NCBI RefSeq assembly: GCF_027214045.1
Contig: NZ_JAPWHE010000009.1
Coordinates: forward strand, 1-64,000
Direction of reading: 5' to 3'
DNA from: Castellaniella denitrificans
Lineage (GTDB): Bacteria; Pseudomonadota; Gammaproteobacteria; Burkholderiales; Burkholderiaceae_B
Length of the DNA: 64,000 nt
Every line of letters begins with the position of its first letter. Position 1 is the first letter of the stretch. Made by a program: the position numbers and the translations under genes. Shown here one piece after another: positions 58,105 to 64,000 of the stretch. Below the pieces are notes generated by a model, which saw nothing but the letters and a program-made list of their open reading frames with translations, was not told the origin of the DNA and searched no databases.

Positions 58105-58668
58105 CTAGACCGATAGGCGCGCGGCCGATCGCCGTCGCGCGCGGGTCTTGCCTGCTCGCGGCGGCGGCTTGCAGATCGCGCAGACGAAACCGCACTCCGG
58201 GTCGTGTGCATGGGCCACGAACAGGCCCTGGCATTGCTGACAGCCGGACAATTGCACCAGTCCGCTTTCAAAGAACCTCACCAGCATCCAGGCGCGCGTG
58301 AAGCTGAGGACCGGCTCGTCCGACCCCTCTCCGGGCTGCAGCCCTACGGAGGACTGCTCAAGATACAGACGATAGGCCTCGACCAGGGCCTGCGACTTCT
58401 TCGCCGGAGTGAAGACGTCCATATAGCGGTAGATGTTGTAGAACAGGCTCGAGTGAATGTTCGGCAGCCAGGTCATGAACCAGTCCACAGAGAACGGCAG
58501 CATGCCCTTGGGCGGCGAAGCGCCCTTGACCTCGCGGTACAGGCGCGCCAGCCGGTCGTAGCTGAGGGAAGTCTCCGCCTGCAGCACCTGCAGACGGGCT
58601 CCCAGACGGATCATGTCCGTGGCGAGCAGGATATCATCGGCTTCCCTGGAAACGCTCTTGCTGGACAT
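58105..58668 (-). CDS. flhC: Flagellar master regulator subunit FlhC
   Basis: 187 aa. DNA-contacting partner of FlhD. Sequence fits the family (DMIRLGARLQVLQAETSLSYDRLARLYREVKGASPPKGMLPFS). Zinc site Cys143 and Cys146 (CQQC), with Cys163 and Cys166 (CAIC); Cys159 lies nearby. The C terminus is basic. Starts 3 bp after the flhD stop. Confidence 0.96.
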   Translation of the reverse strand: MSSKSVSREADDILLATDMIRLGARLQVLQAETSLSYDRLARLYREVKGASPPKGMLPFSVDWFMTWLPNIHSSLFYNIYRYMDVFTPAKKSQALVEAYRLYLEQSSVGLQPGEGSDEPVLSFTRAWMLVRFFESGLVQLSGCQQCQGLFVAHAHDPECGFVCAICKPPPRAGKTRARRRSAARLSV

Positions 58669-58671
58669 GGA

Positions 58672-58992
58672 TCAAGCGGAGGCGATTTCCTGCCGGGCCA
58701 TCAGGATGGTGGAGTGCGCCTGCTGCAACACCCCGCCCAGCACCTCATGCGTCAGGGAATTGAGCAGTTGGGCGTCGTTCAGCCTGAAGGCGCACAGTAC
58801 GGAATTGGAACTGGCCAGCCGGACAATCTGGGCCGGCGACAGATTGAGGACGATTTCCGCGACATCGGCGTCGAAACCGAGCCGGAACATGCCAGCCGCC
58901 AGGTTTTCACGCAGCAGACGCTGGGCCAGCATCAAGTAGGACAGATTGACCTCACGGATGTCGTTCAACAGCGTGGCATCAAGAGTGGACAT
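58672..58992 (-). CDS. flhD: Flagellar master regulator subunit FlhD
   Basis: 106 aa. Family pattern: [61 protein letters not shown]. Forms the FlhD4C2 activator of early flagellar operons. The ATG at 58992 is preceded by AAAGGGAT. First gene of a run that continues through motAB and che genes. Confidence 0.96.
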   Translation of the reverse strand: MSTLDATLLNDIREVNLSYLMLAQRLLRENLAAGMFRLGFDADVAEIVLNLSPAQIVRLASSNSVLCAFRLNDAQLLNSLTHEVLGGVLQQAHSTILMARQEIASA

Positions 58993-59349
58993 GGGATCCC
59001 TTTTTGGCTATTGCCGAATTCCGTCGATGGAATCCAGCGCATCACAGACAGGCCGGAGGCAATGCCTGCCCCAGAATCAATTGTCACAAATCATTGGTCA
59101 CAACAATCAAATCCAGACATTGAAAATACATTTTCATGCACATTTGACATGAACGGTAGGAGTATATCCTCAACTGCCACCATTCTTGACGCTACTTAAC
59201 ATTTATCAAAAGAAATTTTTGTTTTTGAATGTAATTCATTCTAGGGATAACCATAAGTAGATTATGGCTTACCCCAAGAGGCGTTGTTCTGAAACCACAT
59301 CAGCCTCAGCCTGCGACACGCTGAATCGTGACGCTCAGGCGTTACAGAA
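58993..59349. promoter_or_regulatory. AT-rich control region upstream of flhDC
   Basis: 357 bp with no gene that I can support. It is the most AT-rich stretch of the window (especially 59080-59260), in contrast to the flanking GC-rich genes. It must hold the flhDC promoter and its regulator sites, plus the 3' end of glpD. No single -10/-35 pair stands out. A direct repeat at 59083-59103 is noted apart. Confidence 0.55.
59083..59103. repeat. GTCACAA direct repeat in the flhDC control region
   Basis: GTCACAA at 59083-59089 and again at 59097-59103, 14 bp start to start, about 90-110 bp upstream of flhD. Spacing is not a whole number of helical turns. May bind a regulator or be chance in an AT-rich stretch. 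Confidence 0.4.
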
Positions 59350-60960
59350 TCAAGTCGGGACGCAACGGTACTGTTCGGCCAAGGCCAGAAAAGCGTCCAG
59401 ATCGCCGTCAGAGCCTATTTCCTCGGCCAGGATGCGGGAGACCATCGGGGCGGCCTCGATCGCCCGCGCCGCATGCAAAAACAGCATCCGGTGGCGCCGG
59501 GCCAGGACATCCTCCACGGTGCGCGCATATTCTCGACGCGCGGCATGACGGACCATGGCTTCACTCAACCCCAGTCCCAGATCATTGCCGGCTCCCGGAA
59601 GCGCCTGAACGTCGACGGCCTCTGTGCCATAGACATGCAGTCCCGGCGGGTCCGTCAGGCGTGTGGCGGGCGCGTCCGGAGGCGGCGCCCCCAACAGCGG
59701 GAAGCGGGCCGTCCGGCAAGGCGGCAGGTCCGGCACCAGTCCGGCGTCCCTGCAATGGCGCAGGACATCCTCGGCCATGGAACGGTAGGTGGTCCACTTG
59801 CCTCCGGTCACGGTCACCAGTCCGGACGGACTGACCCGGACGGTGTGCTCGCGGCTGATGGCCTTGGTGCCGCCCTCGTCCTCGTGCGCGGGCCGCACCA
59901 GGGGACGCAACCCGACCCAGACGCTGAGCACGTCCTCGACCCTGGGAGCGCGCGCCAGCACATGGGCGGACTCGTTCAGGATGAAGGCGACCTCCTCGGG
60001 CAACGCCCGGGGTTCGCGGACCACGGCATCGCGCGGGGTATCGGTGGTCCCCAGAATCAGATGCCCCAGCCAGGGGACGGCGAACAGCACCCGGCCGTCC
60101 CGGGTGCGCGGGACCAGCAAGGCTTCGGTCGATGGCATGAAGGACCGATCGACCACCAGGTGTACCCCCTGACTGGGGGCCACCATGGGCGTGGTGTCCT
60201 GCCCCCGGGCCGCGTCGTCCAGGCGGCGCAGATCGTCGACCCACACCCCGGTGGCGTTGATGACGCAACGGGCCCGGACTGTGCCTTCGCGGCGTCCGCC
60301 GGTATCCAGGGCATCGCGCCAGCGCACGCCGCCGACACGGCCGTTTTCATGCAGCACATCGATGACGGGACAGTAATTCAGCACCAGTGCCCCCTGAACG
60401 GCCGCCGTGCGGGCCAGGGTCAGTCCCAACCGGGCATCGTCGAACTGCCCATCCCAATACTTGACGCCGCCGAACAGGCCGGCCGTCTGCAAGCCCGGCA
60501 GTTGGGCCGCCGTGCGGGCGCGCCCCAGCCATTCGGTGCGGCCCAGACTGGCCGAGCCTGCCAGGGCATCGTAGACTTTCAGACCGGTGCCGTAGAACGG
60601 CACTTCCCAGGGCCGATAGGCGGGCATGACAAACGCCAGCGGCTGAGCCAGGTGCGGCGCGTTGTTCAGCAGCGCCCGGCGTTCGTGCAGGGCTTCGCGC
60701 ACCAGGCCGATGTTGCCCTGGGCCAGATAGCGGACCCCTCCGTGCACGAGCTTGGTTGCGCGCGACGAGGTGCCGCCAGCGAAATCGCAGGATTCCAGCA
60801 GCAGGACCGACAGCCCCCGCAAACGGGCATCCAGGGCGACGCCCAGGCCGCTGGCGCCGCCACCGATGACGATCAGATCGACCTCGGACAAGGCCTCGAG
60901 ATCATGCAGCAATCGATCCCGATCCGTCGTGACGGGCGGCGGGGCAGCGGTCTGGGACAT
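59350..60960 (-). CDS. glpD: Aerobic glycerol-3-phosphate dehydrogenase
   Basis: 536 aa. FAD-binding N terminus VDLIVIGGGASGLGVALDARLRGLSVLLLESCDFAGGTSSRATKLVHGGVRYLAQGN, the GlpD signature, and further motifs (CVINATGVWVDDLRR, LGTTDTP, VTGGKWTTYRSMAEDVL). Oxidises glycerol 3-phosphate to dihydroxyacetone phosphate and passes electrons to quinone. Follows the transporter binding-protein gene by 14 bp, so it is in the same operon, which joins uptake to catabolism. Confidence 0.95.
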   Translation of the reverse strand: MSQTAAPPPVTTDRDRLLHDLEALSEVDLIVIGGGASGLGVALDARLRGLSVLLLESCDFAGGTSSRATKLVHGGVRYLAQGNIGLVREALHERRALLNNAPHLAQPLAFVMPAYRPWEVPFYGTGLKVYDALAGSASLGRTEWLGRARTAAQLPGLQTAGLFGGVKYWDGQFDDARLGLTLARTAAVQGALVLNYCPVIDVLHENGRVGGVRWRDALDTGGRREGTVRARCVINATGVWVDDLRRLDDAARGQDTTPMVAPSQGVHLVVDRSFMPSTEALLVPRTRDGRVLFAVPWLGHLILGTTDTPRDAVVREPRALPEEVAFILNESAHVLARAPRVEDVLSVWVGLRPLVRPAHEDEGGTKAISREHTVRVSPSGLVTVTGGKWTTYRSMAEDVLRHCRDAGLVPDLPPCRTARFPLLGAPPPDAPATRLTDPPGLHVYGTEAVDVQALPGAGNDLGLGLSEAMVRHAARREYARTVEDVLARRHRMLFLHAARAIEAAPMVSRILAEEIGSDGDLDAFLALAEQYRCVPT

Positions 60961-60974
60961 CTTTCACACTCCGA

Positions 60975-62708
60975 TCAACGGGCGCGGCCTTCCTTCCAGG
61001 CCTGCAACAGGGAATCGTAGGACACGGTCTCCGGCTTCGGATTCTCATTGGCGAGTTTCTTCCACGGGGCGTGTTCATCGCTGAGCCACTTGGCCGGATC
61101 GCTCTTTTCATTGAGCTTGGGCGCGCAGCGCTTCATGCCGGCGCGCTGCAGCCGGGACATGACCTTGTCCATTTCATTGGCCAGGTTGTCCATGGCCTGC
61201 TGCGGCGTCTTTTCCCCGGCGATGGCCTGGGAAACGTTGCGCCACCACAGTTGCGCGAGCTTCGGATAATCGGGCACATTGGTGCCGGTCGGGGTCCAGG
61301 CCACCCGCGCCGGGCTGCGATAGAACTCGATCAGACCGCCGTACTTGCTGGCGTTCTTCGTGAAGTAATCACTGTGGATGTCGCTGTCGCGGATGAAAGT
61401 CAGGCCCTCGATGGATTTTTTCAGCGAGGTCGTCTTGGCGGTCACGAACTGGGCATACAGCCAGGCGGCGGCGACCTTGTCCGGATCATGGTCCTTGAAA
61501 AAGGTCCAGGAACCCACATCCTGGTAGCCGTTCTGCATGCCCTCCTTCCAGTAAGGGCCGTGCGGGGCCGGCGCCATGCGCCACTTGGGCGTGCCGTCCT
61601 CGTTGACCACCGGCAGGCCCTTCTTGGTCATGTCGGCCGTGAAGGCGGTGTACCAGAAAATCTGCTGGGCGATCTCACCCTGGGCAGGCACGGGGCCCGC
61701 TTCGGAGAAGGTCATGCCCAGCGCTTCCTTGGGCGCGTACTGCTTCATCCAGTCGATGTATTTGGTCAGTGCATAGACGGCGGCCGGCGAGTTGGTCGCC
61801 CCGCCGCGCGCCACGGAAGCGCCGACCGGCGTGCATTTGTCGTCGGCCACGCGGATGCCCCATTCGTCCACCGGCAGGCCGTTGGGGGTGCCCTTGTCGG
61901 CCGAGCCCGCCATCGACAGCCAGGCGTCGGTGAATCGCCAACCCAGGGACGGATCCTTCTTGCCATAGTCCATGTGACCATAGATGGGCTTGCCGTCCAG
62001 GGTCTTGATGTCCTCGGAGAAGAACTTGGCGATGTCCTCGTAGGCGGTCCAGGTGACCGGCACGCCCAGTTCGTAGCCGTACTTGGCCTTGAATTTTTCC
62101 TTCAGGTCAGGCCGGTTGAACAGGTCGTAGCGGAACCAGTACAGATTGGCGAACTGCTGGTCTGGCAACTGGTACATCTTGCCGTCCGGCGCGGTGGTGA
62201 AGGACGTGCCGATGAAGTCCTTCAGGTCCAGATCCGGATTGGTGTATTCCTTGCCGGCGCCATTCATGTAGTCGGTGAGCGACAGGACTTCGCCGTAGCG
62301 ATAGTGCATGCCGATCAGGTCGGAATCGGAGATCCAGCCGTCATAGATGGATTTGCCCGACAGCATCGAGGTCTGCAGCTTCTCGACTACGTCGCCTTCC
62401 TGGATCAGATCGTGGTTGACCTTGATTCCGGTGATTTCCGCGAAGGCCTTGGCCAGGACTTTGGATTCGTATTCGTGGGTGGTGATGGTTTCGGACACCA
62501 CGTTGATTTCATTGACCCCTTTGGCCTTGAGCTTGGCCGCGGCGTCGATGAACCATTGCATTTCGGCCATCTGCCGGTCCTTGCTCAGCGTGGACGGCTG
62601 GAATTCGTTGTCGACCCATTTCTGGGCCTCGGCGGTGCCGGCCCAGGCGGCCTGGCCCCCCAGGGCGCAAGCGACGGCCAGCGCCAAGGCGGTATGGCGG
62701 AATCTCAT
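60975..62708 (-). CDS. Glycerol ABC transporter substrate-binding protein (GlpV type)
   Basis: 577 aa. Signal peptide about residues 1-23 (ends AAWA). A large periplasmic binding protein of the sugar type. Recurrent segments (KWVDNEFQPSTLSKD, VVSETITTHEYESKVLAKAFAEITGIKVNHDL, YQLPDQQFANLYWFRYDLF, YGHMDYGKKDPSLGWRFTDAWLSMAG, SPARVAWTPTGTNVPDYPKLAQLWW) fit the GlpV group of Rhizobium-type glycerol transporters as I recall it. The glpD neighbour and the DUF2160 gene agree. Substrate is inferred, not proven. Set apart from the permease genes by a 291-bp gap with hairpins and tandem repeats. Confidence 0.82.
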   Translation of the reverse strand: MRFRHTALALAVACALGGQAAWAGTAEAQKWVDNEFQPSTLSKDRQMAEMQWFIDAAAKLKAKGVNEINVVSETITTHEYESKVLAKAFAEITGIKVNHDLIQEGDVVEKLQTSMLSGKSIYDGWISDSDLIGMHYRYGEVLSLTDYMNGAGKEYTNPDLDLKDFIGTSFTTAPDGKMYQLPDQQFANLYWFRYDLFNRPDLKEKFKAKYGYELGVPVTWTAYEDIAKFFSEDIKTLDGKPIYGHMDYGKKDPSLGWRFTDAWLSMAGSADKGTPNGLPVDEWGIRVADDKCTPVGASVARGGATNSPAAVYALTKYIDWMKQYAPKEALGMTFSEAGPVPAQGEIAQQIFWYTAFTADMTKKGLPVVNEDGTPKWRMAPAPHGPYWKEGMQNGYQDVGSWTFFKDHDPDKVAAAWLYAQFVTAKTTSLKKSIEGLTFIRDSDIHSDYFTKNASKYGGLIEFYRSPARVAWTPTGTNVPDYPKLAQLWWRNVSQAIAGEKTPQQAMDNLANEMDKVMSRLQRAGMKRCAPKLNEKSDPAKWLSDEHAPWKKLANENPKPETVSYDSLLQAWKEGRAR

Positions 62709-62783
62709 TATGTTCTCCTCTGTGTGCTCCCCTGCCCTGTCGACCGGTGCCGCCCGGGGAAATAGGCCGCACCGTCAATACAT

Positions 62784-62949
62784 CCACGTCGCCGCTTGCA
62801 AGCGGCTCAACTCAAAACCGCGCCATCTCTCCACGTCGCCGCTTGCAAACGGCTCAACTCAAAACCGCGCCATCTCTCCACGTCGCCGCTTGCAAGCGGC
62901 TCAACTCAAAACCGCGCCATCTCTCCACGTCGCCGCTTGCAAGCGGCTC
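62784..62949 (-). repeat. 47-bp tandem repeats with a 16-bp palindrome
   Basis: Three full 47-bp units (62784-62830, 62831-62877, 62878-62924) and a 25-bp partial fourth. The copies are identical except for one base in the second. Each contains GCCGCTTGCAAGCGGC, a perfect palindrome (the second copy has one mismatch). They fill most of the gap between the DUF2160 gene and the binding-protein gene and would be transcribed as a row of short hairpins. There are no unique spacers, so it is not CRISPR. Confidence 0.95.
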
Positions 62950-62961
62950 CGATTCGCCTGG

Positions 62962-62992
62962 CTGATGACAGTCCGCAGGGGACTGTCATCAG
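62962..62992 (-). promoter_or_regulatory. Perfect 13-bp hairpin after the DUF2160 gene
   Basis: CTGATGACAGTCC, 5-base loop, GGACTGTCATCAG, starting 7 bp after the DUF2160 stop on the minus strand. No T tract follows, so it is more likely an RNA-stabilising or processing hairpin than an intrinsic terminator, protecting the upstream permease message or letting the binding-protein message be made separately. Confidence 0.8.
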
Positions 62993-62999
62993 TCCAGGC

Positions 63000-63308
63000 T
63001 CATCCCTTCCTCATGATCAGTGTCAGGGTGGCCATGGACAGGATGAAGCTGATCCAGACTGAGGGTTCCTCGTCCAGGGCGAACCAGTCCATGAAGGTTT
63101 CGCCCAGGCCGAGGAAAGCCAGGTTGATGTAGGCGGCCACCAGCAGGCCGATGAACAGACGGTCGCCGCGCGTGGTCGCCATGGGCAAAAAGCCTTTGCG
63201 CAGCAGCGTGGGCGAGCGGATTTCCCAGACCGTCATGAAGGCCAGCATCAGCGCGATGCAGATGAAGAACACGGCGGTGGGCGTGGTCCAGACCATCCAG
63301 TCGAACAT
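63000..63308 (-). CDS. DUF2160-type small membrane protein of the glycerol transporter (GlpU type)
   Basis: 102 aa, with three membrane helices (about residues 8-28, 50-68, 80-98). Sequence MVWTTPTAVFFICIALMLAFMTVWEIRSPTLLRKGFLPMATTRGDRLFIGLL is typical of the small proteins found between permease and binding-protein genes in glycerol ABC operons. Exact role unknown; perhaps a transporter subunit. The start at 63308 follows a GGAATA; the longer open frame overlaps the permease gene. Confidence 0.8.
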   Translation of the reverse strand: MFDWMVWTTPTAVFFICIALMLAFMTVWEIRSPTLLRKGFLPMATTRGDRLFIGLLVAAYINLAFLGLGETFMDWFALDEEPSVWISFILSMATLTLIMRKG

Positions 63309-63334
63309 GGCGTATTCCTTTGAGTGCGGCCGTC

Positions 63335-64000
63335 TCAGACGCGTCCCATCGCGAAGCCCTTCGCGATGTAGTGACGCACGAACCAGATGACGATGGCGCC
63401 CGGCACGATAGTGAGCGTGCCGGCTGCCGCGAGGGTGGCCCAATCCATCCCCGAGGCCGAGACCGTTCGTGTCATGATCGCCACGATGGGCTTGGCGTCG
63501 ACGCTGGTCAGCGTGCGTGCCAACAGCAGTTCCACCCAACTGAACATGAAGCAGAAGAAGGCCGCCACCCCCACGCCCGACTTGATCAGCGGCAGGAAGA
63601 TCGTCAGGAAGAAACGTGGAAAGCTGTAGCCGTCTATATAAGCGGTCTCGTCGATTTCCCTGGGGATGCCGCTCATGAAGCCTTCCAGGATCCAGACCGC
63701 CAGCGGCACGTTGAACAGCAAGTGCGCCAGCGCCACGGCCCAGTGCGTGTCCATCAGCCCCAGGGTGGAGTAGAGCTGGAAGAACGGCAGCAGGAACACC
63801 GCGGGCGGTGTCATGCGGTTGGTCAGCAGCCAGAAGAACACATGCTTGTCGCCCAGGAATGAATAGCGCGAAAAGGCGTAGGCCGCCGGCAAGGCCACGG
63901 CGATCGCCATGATCATGTTCAGGCAGACGTAGATCAGGCTGTTGACGTAGCCCATGTACCAGGACGGATCGGTCAGGATCAGCCGGTAGTTGGCCAGCGT
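63335..64000 (-). CDS. ABC transporter permease, partial (GlpQ type)
   Basis: At least 221 codons; the 5' end runs off the right edge, and the codons up to 64000 are open (the ATG at 63955 is internal). MalG-type inner-membrane permease: four or more helices, and the EAA loop that contacts the ATPase reads EIDETAYIDGYSFPRFFLTIFLPLIK. Ends KGFAMGRV. It precedes the DUF2160 gene by 26 bp in the glycerol uptake operon. Confidence 0.88.
   Translation of the reverse strand, partial: TLANYRLILTDPSWYMGYVNSLIYVCLNMIMAIAVALPAAYAFSRYSFLGDKHVFFWLLTNRMTPPAVFLLPFFQLYSTLGLMDTHWAVALAHLLFNVPLAVWILEGFMSGIPREIDETAYIDGYSFPRFFLTIFLPLIKSGVGVAAFFCFMFSWVELLLARTLTSVDAKPIVAIMTRTVSASGMDWATLAAAGTLTIVPGAIVIWFVRHYIAKGFAMGRV

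Noticed and set aside
59264-59548. Plus-strand open frame at the glpD 3' end
   Set aside because: Overlaps glpD antisense, and the translation has no family features or ribosome site.
62784-62949. CRISPR array
   Set aside because: The 47-bp units follow each other without unique spacers, and no cas genes are near.
62747-63132. Small plus-strand frames with repeated peptides (HVAACKRLNSKPRHLST type)
   Set aside because: They are only translations of the 47-bp repeats in several frames; 47 is not a multiple of three, so the peptide repeat shifts frame. No ribosome site.

Overview
The window is GC-rich bacterial chromosome, almost entirely coding, and reads as a betaproteobacterium of the Burkholderiales, most like the Alcaligenaceae (Bordetella/Achromobacter/Castellaniella type). 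This rests on gene order: flhDC-motAB-cheAW-MCP-cheRBYZ-flhBAF in one run, next to complete flg and fli operons, with glycerol uptake genes alongside. The genus cannot be fixed from sequence alone. No rRNA, tRNA, insertion sequence, prophage or CRISPR array was seen.

Layout. 1-3.9 kb (+): the tail of one chemoreceptor with a strong terminator, a six-helix membrane chemoreceptor, an EamA exporter and a secreted PIG-L-type deacetylase. 3.8-8.6 kb (-): rpsP-rimM-trmD and alaS-tusA. The usual fourth gene of the first set, rplS, is absent. 8.7-10 kb (-): a hemerythrin protein behind a near-palindromic NsrR-type operator, then fliA. 10.2-14.5 kb (+): flaG-fliDST, a second FliK-like gene and a short FlhB-like gene. 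14.6-26.2 kb: fliE (-), diverging from the fliFGHIJKLMNOPQR operon (+). 26.2-31.9 kb (-): flgKL, a Tsr-type receptor and a lipoprotein. 32-39.3 kb (-): flgBCDEFGHIJ, diverging from flgA-flgMN (+, to 41.0 kb). 41.1-59.0 kb (-): flhDC, motAB, che genes and flhBAF. 59.3-64 kb (-): a glycerol ABC transporter and glpD, running off the right edge.

How it works together. FlhDC is the master regulator. FliA (sigma-28) and its anti-sigma FlgM time the late genes. Three very clear sigma-28 promoters (TAAA-type -35, 11 bp, GCCGTTAT) precede flaG-fliDST, flgKL and flgMN. The basal body, hook, export gate, switch, stator and chemotaxis pathway are all encoded here, but no flagellin gene (fliC) is present, so the filament gene lies elsewhere.

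Most worth a second look: (1) the NsrR-like operator before the hemerythrin gene; (2) a 47-bp tandem repeat array, each unit carrying a 16-bp palindrome, plus a perfect 13-bp hairpin, between two genes of the glycerol transporter operon; (3) a 14-step glycine ladder in FliH, partly made by a 36-bp duplication; (4) a duplicated acidic-Trp motif in FliN that resembles the CheY-binding segment; (5) an FlhF with a C-terminal extension of about 380 residues and no FlhG neighbour.
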